Of a DNA stretch of 32,953 nt, positions 14,590 to 23,203 are shown piece after piece. The stretch's first letter is position 1. Each line of letters begins with the position of its first letter. The position numbers and the translations under genes were made by a program. A model generated the notes under the pieces. The model did no database searches and was not told the origin of the DNA. It worked only from the letters and a program-made list of their open reading frames with translations. Location of the stretch: assembly GCA_030156225.1 (NCBI GenBank), contig JASGMW010000008.1:1-32953 (forward strand). The letters are read 5' to 3'. The DNA comes from Methanofollis sp. Lineage in GTDB: Archaea > Halobacteriota > Methanomicrobia > Methanomicrobiales > Methanofollaceae.

Positions 14590-15297
14590 ATGCATATCGC
14601 AGACCTGTTGGCTCATCTCGATGGGATCGCCCCGCCGGAACTCGCGGAAGAATACGACACCGGCCGGATCGGGCTCGTCGTCGAAGGCTGCGAAGAAGTC
14701 GAGACCGTCTGTTGCGCCCTCGACGCCACACCGGCCGTTGCCGGGGCCGCCGTACGCATGGGGGCAGGAATGCTCGTCGTCCACCACACCCCGCTGTGGG
14801 AGCCGCTGACCGGCATCGCCGGTCGCGCGGCGGCGGTCCTGCGCCCGCTCATCTCGGGAGGGGTCAACCTCTATGTGATGCATACGAACTTCGACCGCGC
14901 CCCGGGCGGGGTGAACGAGACCCTCGCCGAGATCCTCGGCCTTGTCGATCCGGTGCCCATGACGATGGGCGTCGTCGGCAGGTGCACCGCCGGACTCGAC
15001 GAGATGGTCGCGCGGATCGGCGGCAACGTGCGGATCTGGGGAGAGATCAACGACCCGGGCCATCTCGCCGTCGTCGGCGGGAGCGGTTTCGACCCCGAAC
15101 TGATCGCGGAAGCAGCCCGTCTCGGTGCCGACGCCTTCCTCTCGGCAGAACTCAAGCATCATGTGGCGCGGACGTCGCCGCTTCCCTGCATCGAGTCGAC
15201 GCACTACGCCCTCGAAGCCCCTGCGATGCAGGCGCTCGCCGAACGGTCGGGATGGGAGTATATCGAAGACCTGCCGGCGGTCCGCACGATCGCATGA
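14590..15297 (+). CDS. NIF3-like dinuclear metal-centre protein
   Basis: This 235-residue protein belongs to the NIF3 / YbgI family (also labelled GTP cyclohydrolase 1 type 2 homologue). Family metal-binding motifs are present: VVHHTPLWEPLTG (paired His), MHTNFDRAPGGVNETLA (His and Asp), and IESTHYALEAPAM (His and Glu). NIF3 proteins form toroidal hexamers, each subunit with a two-metal site. Their cellular function is still unsettled, with hydrolase and regulatory roles proposed. It starts the plus-strand run, and its TGA overlaps the ATG of the next gene (ATGA at 15294), so the two are coupled. Confidence 0.9.
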   Translation: MHIADLLAHLDGIAPPELAEEYDTGRIGLVVEGCEEVETVCCALDATPAVAGAAVRMGAGMLVVHHTPLWEPLTGIAGRAAAVLRPLISGGVNLYVMHTNFDRAPGGVNETLAEILGLVDPVPMTMGVVGRCTAGLDEMVARIGGNVRIWGEINDPGHLAVVGGSGFDPELIAEAARLGADAFLSAELKHHVARTSPLPCIESTHYALEAPAMQALAERSGWEYIEDLPAVRTIA

Positions 15298-15647
15298 AAG
15301 AACTCCTCGATCTGATCAAAACAGAGGGTCTGTCCCCGGCCCTCAGGGATGCGGTCGTCAGGTCGTATCGCGACCGGGGGAGAACAGCGCTCGCCGCGGT
15401 GGACGCCGGTCAGGTGAGGCGATATCTCGATTTTTTCGTGGTCACCGGACGGACTGACGAATATGTCGTCGAGGACGATTTCTGCACCTGCAAGGACTTC
15501 ACGTACCGGGGGCGGTGCTGCTGGCATATCCTCGCCGTCAGGATTGCGGTTGCAGCTGAGCGTTATGAACGCCGTGAAGAGTGGTATATCGATCGTCTGA
15601 AGGGAGCAGAGAACACGATAAACAATATAATGAACCATTCCGCATAA
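15294..15647 (+). CDS. SWIM zinc-finger domain protein
   Basis: This 117-residue protein has a clear SWIM zinc motif, C-x-C-x(n)-C-x-H: FCTCKDFTYRGRCCWHILA, at about residues 62-80. The N-terminal part (LLDLIKTEGLSPALRDAVVR, then VRRYLDFFVVTGRTDEY) resembles small archaeal SWIM proteins. SWIM domains mediate DNA or protein contacts; in archaea and eukaryotes some act with recombinases (Sws1-type), but that role is not shown here. The start is set by the ATGA overlap with the NIF3-like gene. It is followed 24 nt later by alaS. Confidence 0.85.
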   Translation: MKELLDLIKTEGLSPALRDAVVRSYRDRGRTALAAVDAGQVRRYLDFFVVTGRTDEYVVEDDFCTCKDFTYRGRCCWHILAVRIAVAAERYERREEWYIDRLKGAENTINNIMNHSA

Positions 15648-15671
15648 TAGATTAGTAAGACGTGGTTTTGA

Positions 15672-18416
15672 ATGCTCGAAGAAGAGTATCAACTTGAATA
15701 CTTTAAATCCCAGGGACTGGTGCGGAAGGTCTGCAGCAAATGCGGGGCGGCGTACTGGACACGCGACCCGTCCAGAGAGACCTGCGGGGACGCACCCTGC
15801 GAGCCGTACTCCTTTATTGCAAACCCGGTCTTCACACCACACTCCCTGGACGAGATGAGGGAGGCATATCTTTCGTTTTTCGAGCGGCACGGCCACACGC
15901 GGATCGAGCGCTACCCGGTCGTCGCACGCTGGCGTGACGATGTCTACCTGACCATCGCCTCGATCGCCGATTTTCAGCCTTTCGTAACGAACGGCCTCGT
16001 GCCCCCGCCGGCAAACCCCCTGACCATCTCGCAGCCGTGCATCAGGCTCAACGATCTCGACTCTGTGGGGCGGTCAGGGCGTCACCTGACCCTGTTCGAG
16101 ATGATGGCCCATCACGCCTTCAACTCGCCGAACGAAGAGATCTACTGGAAGGACCGGACGGTCGAACTCTGCGATGAGTTTCTCAGTTCTATCGGGGCGG
16201 ACCTCAAAAAAGTCACCTATAAAGAGCACCCCTGGATGGGCGGCGGCAACGCCGGTCCGTCCGTCGAGGTCCTGATCGGCGGCCTCGAGGTGGCGACTCT
16301 CGTGTTCATGAGTTACACCAGGGAGCAAAACGATCAGGAACCGGTCGAACTCGACGGCGTGCCCTATTATCCGATGAAGATGCGGATCGTCGATACCGGC
16401 TATGGGCTCGAACGGCTTACCTGGGCCTCGAAAGGATCTCCGACCATATACGACGCCGTATTTCCCGAGATGGTCAGCCATCTGATGCATGCGGCAGGTC
16501 TCGAACACCTCCTCGACAACAAGGAGTTCACGAAGATCATCGGGCTCAACGCCAGGTTTGCCGGGCTGATGGACATCAGCGGCATGAACCTCTTCCAGCT
16601 CCGCCGGAAGGTCGCCGCGGCGATCGACGTCCCGCAGGAGAAGCTCGACAGATTGATCGCCCCGATCGAGAAGATCTACGCCATCGCCGACCACACCCGC
16701 TGCCTCGCCTACATGCTCGGCGACTGCATCGTGCCCTCCAACGTCAGGGAAGGCTACCTCGCCCGCCTCGTTCTGCGTCGGACCCTGCGGATGATGGCCG
16801 ACCTCGACCTCAAGGACAACCTTGCCGACCTGGTGGAGATGCAGATACGGATCGTCGGCCCGGACTCTTTCGAGCAGAGCATCGCCGGCGTGCGCGAGAT
16901 CATCGACAGAGAGGTGGAGAAGTACGCGGCGACCCTTGCCCGCGGCGCACGGATCGTACAGAGGATCGCCCGCACCTACAAGAAAAAGAGCGAACGCATC
17001 CCCCTGCAGGAGGTCGTCACCCTCTACGATTCTCACGGCATCCCGCCAGAGATGGTGAAGGACATCGCCGCACAGGAAGGGGCGGTCGTCGAGATCCCGG
17101 ACAACTTTTATTCGCAGATCGCCGACCTGCACTCGGAGAACCTTCCGGAAAAGGCGGCCGAAGACCCGCTCGCAAGGTACCGCGAACGGATCGCCGGTCT
17201 TCCGGCGACGAAAAAAGCCTATTATGATCAGCCGGCCGAAGTCGAGTTCGAGGCGATGGTTATCGACTACTTCGACGGCTACGCGGTCCTCGACCAGACA
17301 CTCTTCTACCCCGAGGGGGGAGGGCAGCCCGCCGACACCGGCACGCTCGTCACCACCGAGATCATGGTCAGGGTCGAGGACACCATCAAACTCGGCGAAG
17401 TGATCCTCCACCGCATCAAAGGCGGCACCCTCAAGCGGGGCGACCGGGTCAAGGGGATCGTGGACGAAGAGCGGCGCTGGTCCCTGATGCGCCATCACAC
17501 GGCGACGCACCTGATCCTCCACGCGGCGAAGGAGGTGCTCGGCGCCCATATCCACCAGGCCGGCGCCCAGAAGGGGAGCGAGAGTTCGCGTGTCGATCTC
17601 AGGCACTTCAAGCACATCACGCCGGAGGAGATGAAGAGAATCGAGATCAGGGCGAACCAGATGGTGATGGAGAACAACCCGGTCTATGTCACCTGGGAAA
17701 ACCGTACCAGGGCCGAGCAGAAGTACGGGTTCGGGCTCTATCAGGGAGGCGTGCCGCCGGGCACGCAGATCAGGGTCGTGCAGGTTGCAGGCGACATCGA
17801 GGCCTGCGCCGGCACCCATTGCCGCTCCACCGGCGAGGTCGGCCCGATCGTCCTGCTCAGAGTCGAGCATATCCAGGACGGAATCGAACGGCTCGAATTT
17901 TCGGCGGGGATCGCGGCGATCTCGGCGATGCAGCACCTCAAGGATCTCATCGCCGCATCGGCCGAGACGCTCTCGGTCCAGCAGGAAAACCTCCCTTCGA
18001 GCGTGAACCGGTTCTTTACCGAGTGGAAGGAGCAGCGCAAGGAGATCGAGCGCCTCCAGCAGAAGGTCGTCGATCTCGAGGTCCAGCAGCTGGTGGCCGA
18101 GGAGATCGGCGGCTACCGGGCCGTGATCAGGGAGGTCGACCTCCCGCCGCAGGAACTCGTTGCCCTTGCCTCGCGCATATCAGAAAACGGCGACATCGCA
18201 CTGCTCGCAGGCGGCCGGGAGCGCGTCCACGCGGTGATGGCCTCGCCGATCGACACCCTGAATGCCGTCGACGTGATCAGAGAAGTCTGTGAGATCCTTG
18301 GTGGAGCCGGCGGCGGAAAACCACAGATCGCACAGGGCGGTGGCCCGGAAGTCGGGCGGATCGGCGACGCCCTCGCCCGCGGCCGCGCCCTCATCGAGTC
18401 GAACCTGAATGACTGA
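15672..18416 (+). CDS. alaS: Alanine--tRNA ligase, archaeal type
   Basis: This 914-residue cytosolic enzyme charges tRNA-Ala with alanine. It has the archaeal AlaS N-terminus, with a Cys-rich segment (VRKVCSKCGAAYWTRDP, then ETCGDAPCEPY), then the class II catalytic core (FFERHGHTRIERYPVVARW, SQPCIRLNDLDSVGRSGRH, GNAGPSVEVLIGGLEVATL). The tRNA-recognition region follows, then the editing domain with RHHTATHLILHAA (HxxxH) and ACAGTHCRSTGEV zinc ligands, and a C-terminal Ala/coiled-coil section ending GGAGGGKPQIAQGGG. The length is full for the archaeal form. It overlaps the downstream regulator gene by 8 nt. Confidence 0.97.
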   Translation: MLEEEYQLEYFKSQGLVRKVCSKCGAAYWTRDPSRETCGDAPCEPYSFIANPVFTPHSLDEMREAYLSFFERHGHTRIERYPVVARWRDDVYLTIASIADFQPFVTNGLVPPPANPLTISQPCIRLNDLDSVGRSGRHLTLFEMMAHHAFNSPNEEIYWKDRTVELCDEFLSSIGADLKKVTYKEHPWMGGGNAGPSVEVLIGGLEVATLVFMSYTREQNDQEPVELDGVPYYPMKMRIVDTGYGLERLTWASKGSPTIYDAVFPEMVSHLMHAAGLEHLLDNKEFTKIIGLNARFAGLMDISGMNLFQLRRKVAAAIDVPQEKLDRLIAPIEKIYAIADHTRCLAYMLGDCIVPSNVREGYLARLVLRRTLRMMADLDLKDNLADLVEMQIRIVGPDSFEQSIAGVREIIDREVEKYAATLARGARIVQRIARTYKKKSERIPLQEVVTLYDSHGIPPEMVKDIAAQEGAVVEIPDNFYSQIADLHSENLPEKAAEDPLARYRERIAGLPATKKAYYDQPAEVEFEAMVIDYFDGYAVLDQTLFYPEGGGQPADTGTLVTTEIMVRVEDTIKLGEVILHRIKGGTLKRGDRVKGIVDEERRWSLMRHHTATHLILHAAKEVLGAHIHQAGAQKGSESSRVDLRHFKHITPEEMKRIEIRANQMVMENNPVYVTWENRTRAEQKYGFGLYQGGVPPGTQIRVVQVAGDIEACAGTHCRSTGEVGPIVLLRVEHIQDGIERLEFSAGIAAISAMQHLKDLIAASAETLSVQQENLPSSVNRFFTEWKEQRKEIERLQQKVVDLEVQQLVAEEIGGYRAVIREVDLPPQELVALASRISENGDIALLAGGRERVHAVMASPIDTLNAVDVIREVCEILGGAGGGKPQIAQGGGPEVGRIGDALARGRALIESNLND

Positions 18417-18996
18417 AGAGATCGTGGTGATGGAGCCCGGCGACGAGCGGGCGCAGCGGATTGCAAGGGCGATGGCGAGCCAGACGGCAGGCGACATCCT
18501 TGCGGCCCTCAGAGACAATCCCATGACCGCGGCCGAGATCGCCGACCGCCTCTCCATCCCCCTCACCACCCTCAAATATCATGTCGAAAACCTCGCGGAC
18601 GCCGGTCTGATCGAGGTGGTCAGGACGCGGTGGAGTTCGAAAGGGCGGGAAATGAAGGAGTACGGCCTCACGTCCAGACTCCTCATCATCGCACCGCCGG
18701 TCAAGGATATCAGGTCGATCCTGCTCAAATACGCTTCGCTGTTCGTGGTCGTCGCCTTTGCGAGCATCGTGATCGCAATGCTCATGCCCCTTTTCGGGGG
18801 CGGCGCGGCGGTGAATGAACAGAAGATCATGACCTCTATGGCCGGTGCCGGATCTTCCGCCGACACCGTTTCCTCCGGGATCAACGGCCTCGTCCTTGCC
18901 TTCTTCCTCGGCGGGAGTCTCGTGATCCTCCTGCTGATGATCTACGAGGTGTATCTCTATTTCTCCTATTACCGGCGGAGAAAAACGAAAGTCTGA
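18409..18996 (+). CDS. Membrane-anchored winged-helix transcriptional regulator
   Basis: This 195-residue protein has an N-terminal ArsR-type winged helix (ILAALRDNPMTAAEIADRLS, then TLKYHVENLADAGLIEVVRT, residues about 25-80) and two C-terminal membrane helices: about 105-128 (YASLFVVVAFASIVIAMLM) and about 162-187 (LVLAFFLGGSLVILLLMIYE). The DNA-binding part would therefore be tethered at the inner face of the membrane, with the intervening Ala/Ser/Met loop outside or in the membrane interface. Such tethered HTH proteins occur in methanogens, but targets and signals are generally unknown. The start overlaps the end of alaS by 8 nt, so it is co-transcribed. The 3' end is 5 nt from the convergent hisH. 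Confidence 0.82.
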   Translation: MTEEIVVMEPGDERAQRIARAMASQTAGDILAALRDNPMTAAEIADRLSIPLTTLKYHVENLADAGLIEVVRTRWSSKGREMKEYGLTSRLLIIAPPVKDIRSILLKYASLFVVVAFASIVIAMLMPLFGGGAAVNEQKIMTSMAGAGSSADTVSSGINGLVLAFFLGGSLVILLLMIYEVYLYFSYYRRRKTKV

Positions 18997-19001
18997 CTGG
19001 A

Positions 19002-19604
19002 TCAGATCAGGCCGATATAATTTTTGAGCAGGCGCAGTCCCGCAGCCCCGCTCTTTTCCGGGTGGAACTGGACGCCGAATACCTCTCCGTTCCGTACCGA
19101 CGAGGCGAAGGGGCAGATGTACCCGGTCGTCGTCATCGTATATTCGGGCGCAGCCTCGGCATAGTAGGAGTGGACGAAGTACACGTAGGTCCCGTCTGAG
19201 ATTCCGTCGAAGAGCGGTTCGCCCTCTCTGATCGAGAGCGTGTTCCATCCCATGTGCGGAACCTTCATGCCGGGCACCCGCGGAAAGCGCCGCACGTTTC
19301 CGGGCACAAGACCGAGGCCGGCCTGAAGCCCGCCCTCGTCCGAACTCTCCATGAGCATCTGCATGCCGAGGCAGATCCCGAGGATCGGAACCTCGCGCGC
19401 AGCCGTCCGCACCGTCTCTTCGAGGGGGCCGAGCATTCCCATGCCGTCGCGAAAGGCGCCCACGCCCGGAAGGACCAGGCCGTCCGCCGCGGCGATCTCG
19501 GACCGGTCTGCGGAGACGACCGCACGGGCGCCGGCTTTTTCAAGCCCGCGCAGCACGCTGCGGAGGTTTCCAAGTCCGTAATCAATTATAACTATCGTCT
19601 TCAT
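19002..19604 (-). CDS. hisH: Imidazole glycerol phosphate synthase, glutaminase subunit
   Basis: HisH is the class I glutamine amidotransferase subunit that supplies ammonia to HisF in histidine synthesis. The catalytic triad is intact: Cys78 in ILGICLGMQMLM, and His181 and Glu183 in VQFHPEKSG. The N-terminus MKTIVIIDYGLGNLRSV and oxyanion region LPGVGAFRDGM are typical. The length of 200 residues is normal. ATG 19604 lies inside the 3' end of the PAPS-reductase-family gene (23-nt overlap), so it is probably translated from the same transcript. hisF and the other his genes are not in the window. Confidence 0.96.
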   Translation of the reverse strand: MKTIVIIDYGLGNLRSVLRGLEKAGARAVVSADRSEIAAADGLVLPGVGAFRDGMGMLGPLEETVRTAAREVPILGICLGMQMLMESSDEGGLQAGLGLVPGNVRRFPRVPGMKVPHMGWNTLSIREGEPLFDGISDGTYVYFVHSYYAEAAPEYTMTTTGYICPFASSVRNGEVFGVQFHPEKSGAAGLRLLKNYIGLI

Positions 19605-20991
19605 CTGATCCCGATCCTCTTCTTCTCCAGCCGTCGTCCCTGACCCACGCCTCAGGAAGACCGTGCTCCTGCTGCCAGGACCGCAGCCTGCCCTCCCATT
19701 CCTCCCACAGGTCTGGGTATGCCGTCTTGATCCGCTCCAGCACCGCGCGGTCGCTGGACGGACACATAAAGCATCCGATCCTGTCCAGTCCTCTTGTGTA
19801 CAGGACATTGTAGGGCGCGCGCTCCCTGAAGATGTAGAGCCACACGTGCAGGGCGGTCCAGTGCTGGATCGGAGCGGCCGAGATCTGGTTCCCGACGACG
19901 CGGTTCCGCCAGACTCTCGGACTGTTTTTCCGGGAGAGGGACTCGTACTTTCGCTGGCCGATGAACGAAAGGGCTTCGCCCCACCGCCCGGCGATGATCT
20001 GCCCGACCGGCAAGAGTTTTGCGACGCTGCAGCACCAGCGGGCGTCCACCGCCGGGGGTCCGGCTTTCTTGAAATGCTCCCAGAATGCGTCTCCGGTCTC
20101 GGCCCGCACGACGTCGAGGCCGTAGCGCGCCGCCACATCCCTCACATTCGCCCCGGTCTCGGGAAACTCAAGGCCGGTATCGGCGTAGAGGATCGGGACC
20201 GGCCCGATCTCCTTGAGCACCAGGAGGAGCGTCGCCAGACTGTCCTTGCCCCCGGAGTACGAGACGTTCATCGGGAAACGGGCGTGGCTCGCGCAGACGT
20301 TCCTGATGAACTCGCGCGCAGCGCCCTCGTACGTGTCCAGGATCTGTTTGTTGGCAGCGACGGCATCGTCCCATGATGCAGGGCCGAAAACGACCTCTGC
20401 GGGTGCGGACCTGCGCGTCCTGACGATGGCCCCGCGCGCCATTGTCCTCGCCTCCGCGGCGTCCACCTTCGCCCTGCCGACGCCGATGCATTCTCCCTGC
20501 TTCGAGAGGATGAACACCTCGTCGCCGGCCTCAACGGCGTCTTCGATCTCGACAAGACCGGGCGCGAGGAGGCTCGAACCTTCCCGGACAGACGCCACGG
20601 CGCCGTCGTCGGCGACGACATACCGCAGTGCCGGCGTGAGATAACGAGCGGCGGCCGGCCTCGGCAGGGGTTCCCACGCACCTTTTTCAGGCAGATACCG
20701 GATCGCTGCCACGATGGCGCCGCCAAGAACGATCTCTTCCATCCTGTCGATCTCAGGCACCTTGTTCAGAACGGCAAGATGCCCTTCGGGGATGAGGGGG
20801 GCGCCGAAGTGCCGGGTGAAGATCTCGTTGACGAGATCGATGTCCGCCTCGAATGCCGGGCGTGCGTCGCCCGGCGGCGTGATCGCAACCGGACGGGTCT
20901 TCGCCCCGCAGGCGCACGCCGCACCGAGAACCGGGGTGCGGCAGGTGTCGCACCAGTTCAGCTGTATTTTTCCCAGATATGACGGACGCAT
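19582..20991 (-). CDS. PAPS-reductase-family protein with N-terminal zinc ribbon and PUA domain
   Basis: This 469-residue multidomain protein starts with a small zinc ribbon (WCDTCRTPVLGAACACG; four Cys). It continues through an archaeal-specific region, a PUA-like RNA-binding domain (about residues 130-205: VEAGDEVFILSKQGECIGVG), then the adenine-nucleotide alpha hydrolase domain of phosphoadenosine phosphosulfate reductases: MNVSYSGGKDSLATLLLVLK (SGGKDS P-loop), YADTGLEFPET, RWCCSVAKLLPVGQI, and a late GCFMCPSSDRAV Cys pair. Sulfate reduction is not expected in this organism. The PUA and SGGKDS combination fits a nucleotide-activating or RNA-related sulfur chemistry role better, but this is inference. 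ATG 20991 is the first Met before the zinc ribbon. It overlaps hisH. Confidence 0.85.
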   Translation of the reverse strand: MRPSYLGKIQLNWCDTCRTPVLGAACACGAKTRPVAITPPGDARPAFEADIDLVNEIFTRHFGAPLIPEGHLAVLNKVPEIDRMEEIVLGGAIVAAIRYLPEKGAWEPLPRPAAARYLTPALRYVVADDGAVASVREGSSLLAPGLVEIEDAVEAGDEVFILSKQGECIGVGRAKVDAAEARTMARGAIVRTRRSAPAEVVFGPASWDDAVAANKQILDTYEGAAREFIRNVCASHARFPMNVSYSGGKDSLATLLLVLKEIGPVPILYADTGLEFPETGANVRDVAARYGLDVVRAETGDAFWEHFKKAGPPAVDARWCCSVAKLLPVGQIIAGRWGEALSFIGQRKYESLSRKNSPRVWRNRVVGNQISAAPIQHWTALHVWLYIFRERAPYNVLYTRGLDRIGCFMCPSSDRAVLERIKTAYPDLWEEWEGRLRSWQQEHGLPEAWVRDDGWRRRGSGSDEDDSYN

Positions 20992-21298
20992 CGGCAGTAC
21001 TCTTGGACGGAGCAATGCAAAAAGATCAGGGTCTGCACGCAACGGCAGGGGTGCAGGATGGGGTGAAATTTTTCCGGTCCGGGAGTTCGGGGAGCAGTCA
21101 CGAAAAGGAGCGCGGGGATCCTCGCATGAAAACGGTTTTTCTCCGGCATCACCTGACCGGTGCCGGCGAGGGATCCGGCACCTGCAGGAACAGGATTCAA
21201 GAGATTTGTGAAAAAAATCCGTTCTGTCTGTCAGATTGGAATCCCGTTTCGCATGGTTAATAAACCCGGAACCACCATGGATATCATGAGGGATCCGG
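20992..21298. promoter_or_regulatory. Divergent control region of ech and the PAPS-reductase-family gene
   Basis: No gene is evident in these 307 nt. On the plus strand, the segment 21143-21153 (CCGGCATCACC) can pair with 21159-21166 (GGTGCCGG), which can instead pair perfectly with 21175-21182 (CCGGCACC): two mutually exclusive hairpins. A TATA-like TTAATAAA lies at 21257-21264. The inverted repeat ACCCGGA (21264-21270) / TCCGGGT (21294-21300) spans the region from the TATA edge to the GTG start of echA and includes its SD (GAGGG). These could form an operator or a translation-controlling hairpin. Confidence 0.4.
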
Positions 21299-23203
21299 GT
21301 GAATGAACTAATATTCCTGATTGTATTTCCGACGATAATTGCATTCATCCTGTTATTGTTGTCGAACAACCGGATGAGACATGCAATCGTTGCATGCTCC
21401 GCACTGGTCATCTCGGCAGCGTCCATCTACCTGCTCGCGACGTCATATGCACGGGGTGCGGTCTATTACACCGTTCCTTTCGAGCCGACGAGTCTGGTGA
21501 TGTTCGCCATCGAGATGGGAATCGCACTCCTGCTTCTCTGGCTCGGGATCAGGTTCAAACAATATATCGCCATCATACTGGTGCTCATCCAGTCGGCCCT
21601 GATGCTTTTCTATGAATTCACGATGGGGATGGGGATGGAACCGGTCAGAAATCTTTTTTTCGACCAGTTCTCCATCATCATGGCGATGATCATCGGCATC
21701 ATCGGCAGTCTCATCGCCGTCTATGCCGTCAGTTACATGCAGACCTATCATGATCACCACCCTGAGGTGCGGGACCGGCGGCGGTTCTTCTTCTTCGTGA
21801 CGTTCATCTTTCTTGCGGCGATGTTCGGCCTCGTGTTCTCGAACAACCTGGTGTGGGTCTTTTTCTTCTGGGAGATCACGACCCTGGCGTCGTTCCTCCT
21901 CATCGGCTACGCCGAAAGCGAAGAAGCGACGAAGAACGCCTTCCTCGCCCTGAAGATGAACCTTCTGGGAGGGATCGCCTTCGCCGCGGCGATCATCTAT
22001 CTTGCCTCGGCCGATCCCGCAGGCGGTCTGCTCGAACTCGACGCCCTCATCGCCTCGGGCCAGGCGGTGGCGCTCGTCCCTGCGGTGCTGATCAGTTTTG
22101 CCGGACTGACAAAAGCCGCGCAGATGCCCTTTTCCGGGTGGCTTGTCGGGGCGATGGTCGCCCCGACCCCGGTCTCGGCCCTCCTTCACTCGAGCACGAT
22201 GGTCAAGGCCGGCGTCTACATCATCGTCCGTTTCGCCCCCGTGCTTGCGGGCAGTCTCGCCGGGGCGTCCATCGGGTTTGTCGGCGCGGTCACGTTCCTG
22301 GTGGCGTCGGGGATCGCGATCTCCCAGAGCAACGCAAAGAAGGTGCTCGCATACTCGACCATCGCGAATCTCGGGCTGATCGTCGCCTGTGCGGGCGTCG
22401 GCACCTACAAACTCATCTGGGCCGCAATCTTCCTGATCATCTTCCACGCCATTGCAAAATCCCTCCTCTTTCTCTGCGTCGGGACGGTGGAGCACCGCAC
22501 CGGGAGCAGGGACATCGAGGACATGGACGGCCTGATCGTCCGCATGCCGCGGCTCGCCGTCATGATGTTCGTCGGCATCGCCGGCATGTTCCTCGCCCCC
22601 TTCGGCATGCTGATCTCGAAGTGGGCGGCGATCGAAGGGTTCATCGACGCACCTTTCGGCCTCCTCTTCATCACCATCCTCGCCTTCGGCAGTGCCATGA
22701 CGGTCTTCTTCTGGGCGAAGTGGATGGGCAAGATCATCGCGGTCACCCCGTACGGGGAGAACGTCGAGGGCACGGTCTCGCGCGAGAAATGGGCGGTTCT
22801 CTCGATCCTCACGGCGCTGACGGTGCTTGCCGCCCTGTTCTTCCCGCTCATCTCGTCCGGACTCGTTGAGCCCTATCTCCTCGGCGTATTCGGCGAGACG
22901 GCGCGGCTTGCGCAGGACAACGTCATCATCATGGTCCTGATGATCTCGCTCCTGCTGATCCTGCCCTTATCGTTCCCGTTCTATGCAAAGGAAGAGAAGA
23001 GGATGCCCGCATACATGGGGGGACGGCCTGTGACGGCCGACCTGAGGTTCGCGGGTTCCGCCGGCATCGAACGGACGATGACGACGCGGAACTACTATTT
23101 CACCGAATACTTCGGCGAGGGTAAACTCCTGCGGTACGCAAATCCGATCTGCATCCTGCTGATCCTGCTTGCAGGAGCGATCGCGGCGGGGGCGGTCCTG
23201 TGA
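21299..23203 (+). CDS. echA: Ech hydrogenase subunit EchA (NuoL/MrpA-like antiporter subunit)
   Basis: EchA is the large membrane subunit of the energy-converting [NiFe] hydrogenase, related to NuoL/N of complex I and the proposed ion-translocating channel. The 634-residue protein has about 14 or more hydrophobic helices. It contains the conserved Proton_antipo_M core: FFFWEITTLASFLLIGYAE (Glu in TM5), AGLTKAAQMPFSGWL (Lys), TPVSALLHSSTMVKAGVYI (His and Lys) and a later IFHAIAKSLLFLCVG. The start is GTG 21299 with GAGGG 7 nt upstream; a nearby ATG at 21303 is out of frame. It opens the echABCDEF operon and overlaps echB by 4 nt (GTGA). Confidence 0.93.
   Translation: MNELIFLIVFPTIIAFILLLLSNNRMRHAIVACSALVISAASIYLLATSYARGAVYYTVPFEPTSLVMFAIEMGIALLLLWLGIRFKQYIAIILVLIQSALMLFYEFTMGMGMEPVRNLFFDQFSIIMAMIIGIIGSLIAVYAVSYMQTYHDHHPEVRDRRRFFFFVTFIFLAAMFGLVFSNNLVWVFFFWEITTLASFLLIGYAESEEATKNAFLALKMNLLGGIAFAAAIIYLASADPAGGLLELDALIASGQAVALVPAVLISFAGLTKAAQMPFSGWLVGAMVAPTPVSALLHSSTMVKAGVYIIVRFAPVLAGSLAGASIGFVGAVTFLVASGIAISQSNAKKVLAYSTIANLGLIVACAGVGTYKLIWAAIFLIIFHAIAKSLLFLCVGTVEHRTGSRDIEDMDGLIVRMPRLAVMMFVGIAGMFLAPFGMLISKWAAIEGFIDAPFGLLFITILAFGSAMTVFFWAKWMGKIIAVTPYGENVEGTVSREKWAVLSILTALTVLAALFFPLISSGLVEPYLLGVFGETARLAQDNVIIMVLMISLLLILPLSFPFYAKEEKRMPAYMGGRPVTADLRFAGSAGIERTMTTRNYYFTEYFGEGKLLRYANPICILLILLAGAIAAGAVL

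Noticed and set aside
16074-17936. Very long minus-strand open frame opposite alaS
   Set aside because: It is the antisense shadow of the G/C-rich alaS reading frame and has no recognisable motif; alaS has full domain support.
21303-21305. ATG close to the echA start
   Set aside because: It is out of frame with EchA. GTG 21299 is in frame and has a GAGGG ribosome binding site.
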